Assembly: GCA_024398105.1 (NCBI GenBank)
Contig: JAKSJP010000015.1
Coordinates: 1-56,901, forward strand
DNA from: Bacteroidales bacterium
Lineage (GTDB): Bacteria; Bacteroidota; Bacteroidia; Bacteroidales; UBA932
DNA: 56,901 bases
Direction: 5' to 3'
Shown: positions 36,049 to 45,320 of the stretch, one piece after another
Numbering within the stretch: position 1 is the stretch's first letter
Layout: each line of letters starts with the position of its first letter
Made by a program: the position numbers and the translations under genes
Notes under the pieces: model-generated
What the model was told of the DNA's origin: nothing
The model's input: only the letters and a program-made list of their open reading frames with translations
Database searches by the model: none

Positions 36049-37410
36049 ATGGCTCAGAGAGAAACCTTCGGCAGCAGGGCTGCTGTCATAATGGCCATGG
36101 CAGGCTCTGCCATCGGACTCGGAAATATCTGGAGATTCCCCTACACCGTAGGAGAAGGCGGAGGTGCCGCCTTCATCATCGTCTACCTTATCTCATCGCT
36201 CCTGCTCGCGATGCCTATCTTCCTTGCGGAAAGCATCATCGGCCGCACTGCCCAGGCGGGAACCTTCAACGCGATGGACAAGCTCGCTCCGGGCTCGAAA
36301 TGGAAGTGGCTAGGCCTGCTGACAGTCATCTCTCCGCTGATCATCGTATCGTTCTACAGCGTAGTCGGAGGCTGGTCATTCGAGTACCTTCTCAAGGCAC
36401 TTACACTGAGCTTCGGACCTGAATCGACAGACAGCATCGCCCCTATGTTCGGCAACTTCGCCTCAAGCACATGGGGACCTGTGCTCTGCCATACATTCTT
36501 CATCACCGCGACCTGCCTCATCGTGCTCGCTGGAGTCAAGAAAGGCATCGAGAAGTTCGCCAAGCTTACCATGCCGGTGCTCCTCGTCCTCATCGTAGTG
36601 ATAATGATCTACGCCGTCTCACTGCCAGGCGCAGGAGAGGGCGTGAGATACCTCCTCAAGCCTGACTTCTCAAAGATCACAGGAAGGGTCATTGCATCCG
36701 CGATGGGACAGTCTTTCTTCTCGCTCTCGCTTGGAGTGGGAACCATCCTTATCTATGCGTCATACATGAAGAAAGAAGAAAACCTCTTCACCTCGGGACT
36801 CGGAACCGCAGCATTTGACCTTATCTTCGCCATGATCGCGGGATTCGCCGTCATGCCTGCCGTATTCGCGGCCGGAATCGAACCTGGAGCCGGCCCAGGC
36901 CTCATCTTCGAGACCATGCCGTACATCTTCGCCAAGATGGGCGCAGCGGCACCATGGTTGAGTGCCACCATAGCCATACTTTTCTTCCTGACCATCCTCG
37001 TGGCCGCCCTTACATCGTCTATATCGATGGTCGAGGCCGGTGTCGCATATCTGACAGAGGAGAAAGGACTGACCCGCAGGAAAGCCATCTCCATCCTGCT
37101 CCCATCGACCTGGGCTCTCGGTGTTCTCTGCTCGCTCTCGTTCGGACCTCTCTCTGAGGTCCACATCCTCGGATGTACTATATTCGACTTCTGTGACAAG
37201 CTGACCTCGAACTACCTGATGGCATTCGGCGGACTTCTCTTCACATTCTTCGTAGGATGGAAGATGAAGAAGGAGACTGTCTGGAACGAGTTCACCTGCA
37301 ACGGCAGCCAGAAATTCAACTGCGCCCTCTTCAGCCTCGTCTATTTCCTCATCAAGTGGGTGGCACCGATCGGCATTGTAATCATCTTCATCACGAATCT
37401 TGTACTATGA
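36049..37410 (+). CDS. Sodium-dependent NSS-family transporter, copy 2
   Basis: A 453-residue paralogue of the preceding gene with the same helix 1 motif GSAIGLGNIWRFPY and the helix 6 segment FFSLSLGVGTILIYASYM. It differs mainly in the loops and at the C-terminus, so the two may have different substrates. The C69 dipeptidase gene begins inside its last codons (ATGA overlap), which suggests joint expression of a periplasmic dipeptidase and an amino-acid importer. Confidence 0.94.
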   Translation: MAQRETFGSRAAVIMAMAGSAIGLGNIWRFPYTVGEGGGAAFIIVYLISSLLLAMPIFLAESIIGRTAQAGTFNAMDKLAPGSKWKWLGLLTVISPLIIVSFYSVVGGWSFEYLLKALTLSFGPESTDSIAPMFGNFASSTWGPVLCHTFFITATCLIVLAGVKKGIEKFAKLTMPVLLVLIVVIMIYAVSLPGAGEGVRYLLKPDFSKITGRVIASAMGQSFFSLSLGVGTILIYASYMKKEENLFTSGLGTAAFDLIFAMIAGFAVMPAVFAAGIEPGAGPGLIFETMPYIFAKMGAAAPWLSATIAILFFLTILVAALTSSISMVEAGVAYLTEEKGLTRRKAISILLPSTWALGVLCSLSFGPLSEVHILGCTIFDFCDKLTSNYLMAFGGLLFTFFVGWKMKKETVWNEFTCNGSQKFNCALFSLVYFLIKWVAPIGIVIIFITNLVL

Positions 37411-39047
37411 AACGAGTTCTCCTAACCCTCGCTGCGTTCTGCATAAGCGCAGCATCTTTCGCATGTACCAACCTCATCGTCGGCAGGAAAGCATCTGTCG
37501 ACGGAAGTGTCATCTGCACATATAACTGCGACGGCTTCGGCTTCGCATCCGGACTTGGATTCTCCGCGGCCGGAAAGCACGCCCCAGGCGAGATGATAAG
37601 CCTGCGAGGCGGAAGGCAGATCCCGCAGGCAGAATATACCTACAATGTCGTCGGTCTGATGAACGAGAACCAGGTCAGCATAGTGGAGACCACATGGGAC
37701 GGACGTCAGGAGCTCGTCAACCGCGATGGGTATTTCGACTACTTCACCCTCATGCAGATCGCCCTTGAGCGCAGCACGACAGCACGCGAGGCTATCGCCG
37801 TCATCGACGGCCTCGTGCAGACCTACGGATACAGCTCGACCGGAGAGAACTTCGTGATCGCAGACCCTCAGGAGGCATGGATCTTCGAGATCATCGGAAT
37901 GGGACCAGGACGCACAGGCGCCCTCTGGGTAGCCCGCAGAGTACCGGACGACTGCATCTGCGCCTATGCCAACGTAAGCCGCATCCGCCAGTTCCCTCAG
38001 GCAAAGAAGATCGACAAGAAACTCGGCTTCTATGTAGCCGAGGACTGCATGTACAGCGCTGAGTGCATCAGCTTCGCACGCGAGAAGGGCTACTTCAGCG
38101 GCAAGGACGAGGACTTCAGCTGGAGAGAGGCATATTGCCCGATCGACTTCACCGAGGTACGTGCCTGCGACGCACGAGTATGGAGCTTCTTCCGTCACCA
38201 CTACAACACCGAGGAGATGGACAGGTATCTTCCTTATCTCGACGGTCACTTCGACGTATGCGACGCCCTTCCTCTGTGGATCAAGCCTGACACCCAGCTT
38301 TCTGTCCGCGACGTGATGAACGACATGCGTGACCACTACGAAGGAACTGCCCTTGACATGACCGCCGACCTCAGTGCAGGTCCTTGGGCATCCCCATACC
38401 GCAACCAGCCGCTCAACTACACTGCCAGCGACGGCACAGAGATGTTCCGCGAGCGTCCTATCGGATGCCAGCAGAGCGCTATGACGATGGTCTGCCAGAT
38501 GAGAAGCTGGCTTCCTGACGCCTTCGGAGGCGTCACATATTTCAACATGGACGACGCGTCCATGGTAGCCTACGTTCCGGCCTACTGCGGAATCAACCGC
38601 ATACCTGAGCCATTCCGTGACGAGAACACCAGCATGACCGAATTCAGCACCGGAAGTGCGTTCTGGATGAACAACTTCGTGGCTAATATGGTCTATCCTC
38701 GCTACAGTGCGATGATCGGCGACCTCAAGGCAGCCCAGAAGGAGCTTGAGGATTTCTACGAGCAGGACCAGAAGGAGATAGAGGCAAGACTTGAAGGACT
38801 CACCCATGGAGACCTTGTGAGCCTTCTCACAAGGAAGACCGATGAATACACAGCGAAGATGATGAGCCGCTGGGGCGAGCTTGCGAAGCTCCTTATCGTC
38901 AAGTACAACGACCAGACCATCAACCGCCGAATGGCAGCCCCTGGTCAGACCGCACCAGCCTACTCACCTGTGTTCATCGACGCAGTCAAGGAAAAGACCG
39001 GCGACCGCTACGTCAAGCCTATGAAGAAGGCGATGGCGGATAGGTAG
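37407..39047 (+). CDS. Secreted C69 (PepD-like) dipeptidase, second copy
   Basis: A 546-residue Ntn-hydrolase of family C69. I use the ATG at 37407, because a proper signal peptide (about 19 residues, ending ASFA) then leads to Cys20 in ACTNLIVGRKASVDGS, the expected N-terminal nucleophile. The frame is open further upstream, but only over the transporter gene. VVGLMNENQVSIVETTWDG and SAFWMNNFVAN match the protein at 1681-3498 throughout, with a shorter C-terminus. It overlaps the NSS transporter by four bases. Confidence 0.93.
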   Translation: MKRVLLTLAAFCISAASFACTNLIVGRKASVDGSVICTYNCDGFGFASGLGFSAAGKHAPGEMISLRGGRQIPQAEYTYNVVGLMNENQVSIVETTWDGRQELVNRDGYFDYFTLMQIALERSTTAREAIAVIDGLVQTYGYSSTGENFVIADPQEAWIFEIIGMGPGRTGALWVARRVPDDCICAYANVSRIRQFPQAKKIDKKLGFYVAEDCMYSAECISFAREKGYFSGKDEDFSWREAYCPIDFTEVRACDARVWSFFRHHYNTEEMDRYLPYLDGHFDVCDALPLWIKPDTQLSVRDVMNDMRDHYEGTALDMTADLSAGPWASPYRNQPLNYTASDGTEMFRERPIGCQQSAMTMVCQMRSWLPDAFGGVTYFNMDDASMVAYVPAYCGINRIPEPFRDENTSMTEFSTGSAFWMNNFVANMVYPRYSAMIGDLKAAQKELEDFYEQDQKEIEARLEGLTHGDLVSLLTRKTDEYTAKMMSRWGELAKLLIVKYNDQTINRRMAAPGQTAPAYSPVFIDAVKEKTGDRYVKPMKKAMADR

Positions 39048-39055
39048 GCGCGGCC

Positions 39056-39148
39056 ATGAAACAGAGTTTACTGATTGCATTATCCATCTTCACAGGCCCT
39101 CTGTTCGGAACAAGGTACTTCGGACTTCATCTGGGTGCCGGATTCTAG
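39056..39148 (+). pseudogene. 30-codon remnant: signal-peptide start joined to a barrel-like end
   Basis: An open frame starts nine bases after the dipeptidase stop with MKQSLLIALSIFTGPLFG, a plausible signal peptide, and ends after RYFGLHLGAGF, which looks like the last strand of an outer-membrane barrel with its terminal phenylalanine. Nothing lies between them. It may be what is left of a small exported protein after an internal deletion, or it may be chance. A second signal-like opening (MRRAILSILL) at 39167 also leads nowhere. Confidence 0.3.
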
Positions 39149-39231
39149 ACCAGCCTGATTCATTTATGAGAAGAGCAATCCTGTCCATTCTCCTCTCTCA
39201 CCAGTATCGTCACCTCTGCCCATATCACCGG
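39149..39231. other. Left part of the 358-base gap, no gene seen
   Basis: The gap 39048-39405 between the dipeptidase and convergent mutS holds the remnant frame, this short stretch, and the inverted-repeat element that follows. I see no promoter or complete gene here. Confidence 0.5.
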
Positions 39232-39383
39232 TTTTTGCAAATCGGAGTGCATGGAAATCTTGGTTCTGTGCGCTGAGAAGCACATTGTCATGCACTCATG
39301 CCTCCGACAGGCCCCGGTGTGCATGCGAAATGCCATCCCAGGCCCTTATATTACAGGTGGGCGTGCACTCCGAATTGCAAAAA
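39232..39383. repeat. Element with 22-bp imperfect inverted ends between dipeptidase and mutS
   Basis: The arm at 39232-39253 (TTTTTGCAAATCGGAGTGCATG) is repeated in inverted form at 39362-39383 with 20 of 22 matches, one of the two differences being a G-U pair. The inside carries further inverted pairs: CATGCAC/GTGCATG (39289 and 39319 region) and TGTGC/GCACA (39267 and 39279 region). It resembles a short non-autonomous palindromic element. It has no open frame, and I cannot identify target-site duplications with confidence. It also sits between convergent genes. Confidence 0.6.
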
Positions 39384-39405
39384 GATGCTTGCTTCAGCCT
39401 CCCCC

Positions 39406-42024
39406 CTATACTCCCAGCTGATCCTTCATCTCCCTCAGCAGGTCGAAGGCCTGGAGTGGGGTCATGTTGTTGAGGTCCGCACCCTTGAGGGTGTCGCGCA
39501 GTGACGAGAGAGTCGGATCGTCAAGCTGGAAGAGGGACAGCTGGATGGCGTCGTCAGAGAGCTGGGCACCGGAGTCGCCCTCGTGCATGCGATCGCCTCC
39601 CTTGTCATTCTTCTCAAGGGCCGCGAGAGTCCTCTCGGCCGACTTGAGCACCTCCTTAGGCATACCCGCAAGACGCGCCACATGGATACCGAAGCTGTGT
39701 GCGGTACCTCCGCGCGCGAGCTTGCGGAGGAAGATCACCTTCTTGCCGACCTCCTTCACCTCGATATGGTAGTCATGGGCCCTCGGATAAAGATTCTCGA
39801 GGTCGTTGAGCTCATGGTAATGTGTCGCGAAGAGTGTCTTGGCACCATGGCCATAGTCGTGGATATACTCGACGATAGCCCTGGCGATGGACATTCCGTC
39901 GTAGGTCGAGGTTCCTCGGCCGATCTCGTCGAGAAGTACCAGCGAACGCTCCGACAGGTTGTGGAGAATCATCGAGGTCTCCAGCATCTCCACCATGAAG
40001 GTAGACTCGCCGCGCGAGATGTTGTCGCTCGCTCCGACACGGGTGAATATCTTGTCGAAATAACCTATGCGTGCCGAGCTCGCAGGCACGAACGAGCCGA
40101 TCTGGGCAAGCAGCACGATAAGGGCCGTCTGGCGCAGGAGAGCCGACTTACCTGCCATGTTCGGACCGGTCAGGATCATTATCTGCTCGCTCCTGCTGTC
40201 AAGGAAGATATCGTTAGGGACATATTCCTCGCCAGGGGCCATCAGCGTCTCGATGACCGGATGGCGGCCCGCCTTGATGTCAAGGCTCAGGTCCATGGTC
40301 ATCTCAGGACGGCAATAACGGTTTGTGCCGGCCAGCTCGGCAAAGCCTGCGAGAGTGTCAAGACGCGCGACGATGCGCGCATCGGACTGGATGGTCGAGA
40401 TGAAGCCCTGGATCTTCGCCACGAGCGCAGCGTAGAGACGTGCCTCGATCTCGTATATCTTCTCCTCGGCACCGAGGATCTTCGATTCATAGTCCTTGAG
40501 CTCCTGGGTGATGTATCTTTCCGCATTGACGAGGGTCTGCTTGCGTATCCACTCCTCAGGGACTCTGTCCTTGTAGGCGTTGCGCACCTCAAGGTAGTAG
40601 CCGAAGACATTGTTGTAGCTTATCTTGAGCGAAGGGATGCCGGTCCTTTCGCCTTCTCTCTGCTGGAGTTCAAGAAGGTAGTCCTTGCCTCCTGTCGAGA
40701 TGTCGCGCAGGCTGTCGAGCTCAGGGTCTACTCCCTTTGCGATCACAGGACCCTTGCCCACAGCCGCGGCACAGTCCGGTGCGACAGTGCTCTGGATGGC
40801 GTCGATGAGTTCCTGGCAGCCTGAGAGCCTTGAAGCAAGAGATGCGAGCGCCTCGTTGCCTTTTGCCCTGCAGTAGTCCGCTATAGGTCTGATCTGGCTC
40901 AGGCCGCGGCCGAGCTGGAGGACTTCCCTAGGGACGATCTTTCCTGTCGCCGCCCTTGAGATGATACGCTCGAGGTCACCGATGTTGCCTATGAGTTCCT
41001 GTACCATGGTCAGTCCCTCCTCGTTGCCGAGGAAATGGGATACGACATCATATCTGGAATTGAGTTCGTCGAGATCGAGCACAGGCATCGAGAGCCAGGT
41101 CCTGAGCAGACGGGCTCCCATTGGAGACGAGCATTTGTCGATCACATTCACGAGCGACACGCCCTCGCCGCCGACCGAGCTCTGGAAGATCTCGAGGTTG
41201 CGGAAGGTGAAGCGGTCCATCCACACGAACCTTCCCTCATCGATGCGGGAAAGCGAACAGATGTTCTTCAGGTCGGTATGGTGGGTCTGGTCGAGATAGA
41301 CAAGCAGGGCGCCTGCCGAGCAGATTCCCAGCGGATATGAGTCGACCGCATAGCCTTTCAGAGTATCCACCTGGAGCTGACGGCGCAGTCTCTCGGCGGC
41401 AGAGTCATAGACGAAGGCCCACTCCTCGACAGTCGAGATATAGGCCGAGTCGCCGAACTCGGCACGGACGACCTTCTCGGTCCCTCTCTGGACGAGAAGC
41501 TCCTTCGGGTTCATGGAGGCAAGCAGGGTGCCTATGTATTCCATTGAGCCCTGGGCAATCTGGAAAGTACCTGTCGACACATCGAGGAAGGCAGCGCCGC
41601 ACTGATGCTTGTCGAAGCACAGGCCTGCGATGTAGTTGTGCTCCTTCTGCTCGAGCATCTGGTCGCTGAACGCGACACCCGGAGTCACAAGCTCGGTGAT
41701 TCCTCTCTTGACAAGCTTCTTGGTCAGCTTCGGATCCTCGAGCTGGTCACATACCGCCACCTTGTAGCCGGCACGGACAAGCTTGGGCAGATAGGTATCG
41801 ATGGCATGGTGAGGGAATCCCGCCATAGGCAGGGTACCCTTGTCGCCGTTGGACCTCTTGGTGAGCACGATTCCGAGCACCTTGCTGGCAAGGATGGCAT
41901 CGTCCGAATAGGTCTCATAGAAGTCTCCCACCCTGTAGAGCAACACTGCCTCCGGGTTCTTTGCCTTCACCTCGAAGAACTGCTTGATCATCGGGGTATC
42001 TTCTGCTGTCTTTTTCTCTTTCAT
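39406..42024 (-). CDS. mutS: DNA mismatch repair protein MutS
   Basis: An 872-residue mismatch-recognition ATPase. The mismatch-probing F-x-E appears as F35-Y-E37 in YRVGDFYETYS. Connector, lever and clamp domains follow in the usual order, and the ATPase has Walker A GPNMAGKS at 620-627, then LLDEIGRGTSTYDG (Walker B and signature) and TLFATHYHEL. The C-terminus includes a charged linker and a dimerisation helix. Full length for MutS1. Transcribed alone, convergent with the dipeptidase gene and divergent from glmS. Confidence 0.97.
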   Translation of the reverse strand: MKEKKTAEDTPMIKQFFEVKAKNPEAVLLYRVGDFYETYSDDAILASKVLGIVLTKRSNGDKGTLPMAGFPHHAIDTYLPKLVRAGYKVAVCDQLEDPKLTKKLVKRGITELVTPGVAFSDQMLEQKEHNYIAGLCFDKHQCGAAFLDVSTGTFQIAQGSMEYIGTLLASMNPKELLVQRGTEKVVRAEFGDSAYISTVEEWAFVYDSAAERLRRQLQVDTLKGYAVDSYPLGICSAGALLVYLDQTHHTDLKNICSLSRIDEGRFVWMDRFTFRNLEIFQSSVGGEGVSLVNVIDKCSSPMGARLLRTWLSMPVLDLDELNSRYDVVSHFLGNEEGLTMVQELIGNIGDLERIISRAATGKIVPREVLQLGRGLSQIRPIADYCRAKGNEALASLASRLSGCQELIDAIQSTVAPDCAAAVGKGPVIAKGVDPELDSLRDISTGGKDYLLELQQREGERTGIPSLKISYNNVFGYYLEVRNAYKDRVPEEWIRKQTLVNAERYITQELKDYESKILGAEEKIYEIEARLYAALVAKIQGFISTIQSDARIVARLDTLAGFAELAGTNRYCRPEMTMDLSLDIKAGRHPVIETLMAPGEEYVPNDIFLDSRSEQIMILTGPNMAGKSALLRQTALIVLLAQIGSFVPASSARIGYFDKIFTRVGASDNISRGESTFMVEMLETSMILHNLSERSLVLLDEIGRGTSTYDGMSIARAIVEYIHDYGHGAKTLFATHYHELNDLENLYPRAHDYHIEVKEVGKKVIFLRKLARGGTAHSFGIHVARLAGMPKEVLKSAERTLAALEKNDKGGDRMHEGDSGAQLSDDAIQLSLFQLDDPTLSSLRDTLKGADLNNMTPLQAFDLLREMKDQLGV

Positions 42025-42042
42025 CGCTTGTCCTTATCTATG

Positions 42043-42050
42043 CAAATATA
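42043..42050 (-). promoter_or_regulatory. Possible -7 box of mutS
   Basis: TATATTTG on the minus strand, 18 bases before the mutS ATG at 42024. No -33 TTTG at the right distance. Confidence 0.4.
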
Positions 42051-42071
42051 CGCTTTTTGGCCGTTTTTTCT

Positions 42072-42079
42072 TAAATTTG
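42072..42079 (+). promoter_or_regulatory. Possible -7 box of glmS
   Basis: TAAATTTG fits TAnnTTTG and leaves a leader of about 45 bases before the glmS ATG. The leader is too short for a glmS ribozyme and I see no such structure. Confidence 0.4.
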
Positions 42080-42131
42080 CACGTTTACGGACATCTCAGA
42101 TAGACATCAACAACTAATCTTATTCAGTAAC

Positions 42132-43976
42132 ATGTGCGGAATTGTAGGTTATATGGGTGACAGGAAGGCCTGTCCAATCCTCATCAAGGGCCTCCATAGA
42201 CTCGAATATCGCGGCTATGACAGTGCCGGAGTAGCAATGGTGAACGCCGACGGAAACCTCAATGTATTCAAATGCAGAGGCAAGGTCGACGACCTTGAGG
42301 AATACCTCAAGGGAAAGGACGACAGCGGTACCATCGGCATCGCCCACACCAGATGGGCGACCCATGGAGTTCCTGACAACGTCAACGCCCATCCACACTA
42401 CTCAGAGTCAGAGAACATCGCCCTCATCCACAACGGCATCATCGAGAACTACCGTGTCCTCAAGGATGCCCTCATCCAGAAAGGATTCAATTTCAAGAGC
42501 GAGACAGACTCGGAGGTTCTCTGCAACCTCATCGAATATATCAGGAACGAGGAGAAGTGCGAGCTCGCAGAGGCAGTCAGGCTCGCCCTCAACAAGGTAG
42601 TCGGCGCATATGCCATCGCAGTCCTCGAGAAGGGCAACAACGACCAGATCGTAGCGGCAAGGCAGAGCAGCCCTATGTGCATCGGCCTGGGCGAGGACGA
42701 GTTCTTCATCAGCTCGGACGCCGCATCCATCATCGACTACACCAACGAATTCGTCTATGTCAACGACGGCGAGATCGCGATCCTCAGACGCCACGAGCCG
42801 CTCAAGATCATCAATCTCGAGAACAAGGACGCAGAATTCAACATCACCAACCTCGACCTTTCGATCTCACAGCTCGAGAAGGGAGGCTATCCTCACTTCA
42901 TGCTCAAGGAGATCTTCGAGCAGCCTGACACCCTCGTGGACTGTATCCGCGGCCGCGTAAGCCCCGAGACAGCCCAGGTAATCCTCTCAGGCGTACTCGA
43001 CAACAGAGAGAAATTCATTGCTGCAAAGCGCATAATATTCGTATCCTGCGGTACCTCATGGCACGCATCCCTCATCGGAGAGCACCTCATCGAGGACCTC
43101 TGCCGCATCCCTGTGGAAGTAGAGTATGCTTCTGAGTTCAGATACAGGAACCCTATCATCCACAGCGACGACGTAGTCATCGCAGTATCGCAGTCGGGCG
43201 AGACCGCCGACACCCTCGCAGCCATCAGGATCGCGAAGGAGGCCGGTGCATTCGTCTATGGTATCTGCAACGTGGTAGGCTCTTCGATCGCCCGCGAGAC
43301 ACATTCAGGCTCATACATCCATGTAGGCCCTGAGATCGGCGTGGCTTCGACCAAGGCTTTCACCGGACAGGTGACAGTCATGGCGATGCTCGCGCTCGCG
43401 ATAGGCAAGGAGCGCGGCACCATCGACCAGGATGTCTACGAGAAGATCGCGAAGGACCTCCTCGTGCTTCCTGAGAAGATGACCGAAGTCCTCAGGCAGG
43501 ACAGCAACATCTCAGACCTCGCGAAGACCTTCACCTACGCCCACAACTTCATGTACCTCGGACGTGGCTACAACTATGCGGTAGCGCTCGAGGGTGCGCT
43601 CAAGCTCAAGGAAATCTCATACATCCACGCTGAAGGCCTGCCTGCAGCGGAGATGAAGCACGGCCCTATCGCCCTGATCGACATCGAGCTTCCTGTAGTG
43701 GTCATCGCCACCTCGGAGAAGACCCACGAGAAGACCATCAGCAACATCCAGGAGATCAAGGCACGAGGCGGAAGGATCATCGCCATCATCCGCGAAGGTG
43801 ACACCCAGATCAAGAAACTCGCCGACTGGGTCATCGAGATTCCTGCCCTCTGTGACTACCTCATGCCTGTGATCGCAGTCATCCCGCTCCAGCTCCTCGC
43901 ATACTACGTCGCTGTCTACAAGGGCAGGAACGTGGACCAGCCAAGAAACCTCGCCAAGTCAGTCACAGTAGAATAA
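42132..43976 (+). CDS. glmS: Glutamine--fructose-6-phosphate aminotransferase (isomerizing)
   Basis: A 614-residue enzyme that makes glucosamine-6-phosphate for peptidoglycan and LPS. The N-terminal glutaminase uses C2 (MCGIVGYMG) and has LHRLEYRGYDSAG and HTRWATHG; two SIS sugar-isomerase domains follow, with SCGTSWHASL and SQSGETADTLAA in the first and YLGRGYNYAVALEGALKLKE in the second. Ends NLAKSVTVE as in nearly all GlmS. A glycosyltransferase gene follows at 33 bases. Confidence 0.97.
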   Translation: MCGIVGYMGDRKACPILIKGLHRLEYRGYDSAGVAMVNADGNLNVFKCRGKVDDLEEYLKGKDDSGTIGIAHTRWATHGVPDNVNAHPHYSESENIALIHNGIIENYRVLKDALIQKGFNFKSETDSEVLCNLIEYIRNEEKCELAEAVRLALNKVVGAYAIAVLEKGNNDQIVAARQSSPMCIGLGEDEFFISSDAASIIDYTNEFVYVNDGEIAILRRHEPLKIINLENKDAEFNITNLDLSISQLEKGGYPHFMLKEIFEQPDTLVDCIRGRVSPETAQVILSGVLDNREKFIAAKRIIFVSCGTSWHASLIGEHLIEDLCRIPVEVEYASEFRYRNPIIHSDDVVIAVSQSGETADTLAAIRIAKEAGAFVYGICNVVGSSIARETHSGSYIHVGPEIGVASTKAFTGQVTVMAMLALAIGKERGTIDQDVYEKIAKDLLVLPEKMTEVLRQDSNISDLAKTFTYAHNFMYLGRGYNYAVALEGALKLKEISYIHAEGLPAAEMKHGPIALIDIELPVVVIATSEKTHEKTISNIQEIKARGGRIIAIIREGDTQIKKLADWVIEIPALCDYLMPVIAVIPLQLLAYYVAVYKGRNVDQPRNLAKSVTVE

Positions 43977-44009
43977 CAGCTGTGCCGAGCGGCAGACATA
44001 CCCACAATA

Positions 44010-45320
44010 ATGAAACGAGCGCTGATCATAACCTATTACTGGCCACCTTCGGGCGGCTCGGGCGTGCAGCGCTGGGTGAAATTCGCGAAATATCTTCCTT
44101 CCCAGGGATGGCAGCCGGTGATCTACACCCCTGAGAACCCCGAGGCTCCGTCACAGGACAGTTCGCTCCTGGGCGACATACCTCCCGAGGCAGAGATAGT
44201 GAAGCGCCCGATAAGGGAAGTCTACAGCATCTACCGCCAGCTGACGGGAAAGAGCGCCTCCTCAAAGGAAGTAAACCCTATCAACCATCAGAAGAAGAGC
44301 TTCTCCCAAAAGCTCATGATGGCCCTGAGAGGCAACCTGTTCATCCCTGACCCACGCGTGGCTTGGGTGCGTCCTTCGGTGAAATTCCTCGAGGAATATG
44401 TCAAGGGACATCCTGTCGACGTGATAGTCAGCACAGGTCCGCCACATTCGATGCACCTCATCGCGAAGGGGCTTTCTGAAAGGACAGGGATTCCATGGAT
44501 AGCCGATTTCAGGGACCCATGGACAAAGATGTTCTACTTCAAGCATCTCCAGCTCTCCGCCTGGGCGCAGCGCCGCCACGAAAGGCTCGAGAAGGAAGTG
44601 CTTGACTCGTGCAGCGCGGTCGTCGCCGTCTCACCTCTCGTCCAGGACGAGTTCAGGGAGATGACCTCGACACCTGTCCACCTGATCACCAACGGCTTCG
44701 ACCCTGAGGACTTCAAGGGCGGGGACCATGGTACCGGCGCCACCGCCGATGCCCCGTTCAACGTCACCCACACAGGACTGTTCGCATCCGACGGCATCCC
44801 TGAAGTGCTCTGGGAAGTGCTTGCTGACAAATGCAAGGGCGACGGGCAGTTCGCCCGCAAGCTCTGCATAAGGCTTGCAGGAAAGACCGACCTCGCGGTG
44901 CTTGACTCTCTCAAGGCCGCAGGACTTGAGAGATACGTGACCGACCTCGGATACCAGGACCATACCGTCGCGGTCCGCGAGCAGCAGGACGCCTCGATGC
45001 TGATACTCCCGCTCAGGAAGGAGCCTGAGTACCGCGCGACCCTCCCAGGCAAGCTTTTCGAGTATCTTGCCTCCCGCAGGCCAGTACTTGGAATCGGACA
45101 GACGGACGGAGCAATGGCAAGGGTGCTTTCAGGCACCGGAGCCGGCGTCGTATGCGAATGGGAAGACAAGGCGGCCATAGCGGGTTTCGTGGACCGTTGC
45201 TGGGAACTTCACAGGAGCGGGGAACCATGGACCGACACAGATAATATTGAACAGTATTCCAGGACTGCGACGACCGCGAAGATGGCCGCGCTGATGGAAT
45301 CATTGACCAGACAGATATGA
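44010..45320 (+). CDS. Glycosyltransferase (GT4-like, GT-B fold)
   Basis: A 436-residue cytoplasmic sugar transferase. ITYYWPPSGGSGVQRWVKFAKYL at the start is a typical GT-B donor/acceptor N-terminal loop (first 20 residues or so), IADFRDPW is present near 170, and the C-terminal half has LGYQDHTVAVREQQDASMLI and LPGKLFEYLASRRPVL, where the glutamate of KLFEYLA contacts the nucleotide sugar. Acceptor and sugar are unknown. Its last four bases overlap the YfhO gene (ATGA), so the two likely act in one envelope-glycan step. Confidence 0.9.
   Translation: MKRALIITYYWPPSGGSGVQRWVKFAKYLPSQGWQPVIYTPENPEAPSQDSSLLGDIPPEAEIVKRPIREVYSIYRQLTGKSASSKEVNPINHQKKSFSQKLMMALRGNLFIPDPRVAWVRPSVKFLEEYVKGHPVDVIVSTGPPHSMHLIAKGLSERTGIPWIADFRDPWTKMFYFKHLQLSAWAQRRHERLEKEVLDSCSAVVAVSPLVQDEFREMTSTPVHLITNGFDPEDFKGGDHGTGATADAPFNVTHTGLFASDGIPEVLWEVLADKCKGDGQFARKLCIRLAGKTDLAVLDSLKAAGLERYVTDLGYQDHTVAVREQQDASMLILPLRKEPEYRATLPGKLFEYLASRRPVLGIGQTDGAMARVLSGTGAGVVCEWEDKAAIAGFVDRCWELHRSGEPWTDTDNIEQYSRTATTAKMAALMESLTRQI

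Noticed and set aside
37257-37406. Longer N-terminus for the second dipeptidase
   Set aside because: It would bury the signal peptide and overlap the transporter gene by 154 bases.
37422-38807. 461-codon minus-strand frame opposite the second dipeptidase
   Set aside because: The dipeptidase motifs and signal peptide are clear on the plus strand; the antisense translation is featureless.
39583-40824. 413-codon plus-strand frame opposite mutS
   Set aside because: mutS is unmistakable on the minus strand over its whole length; the opposite frame has no recognisable features.
42060-42131. glmS ribozyme in the glmS leader
   Set aside because: The leader is about 45-70 bases without the conserved pseudoknot core, and the ribozyme is mainly known from Gram-positive bacteria.
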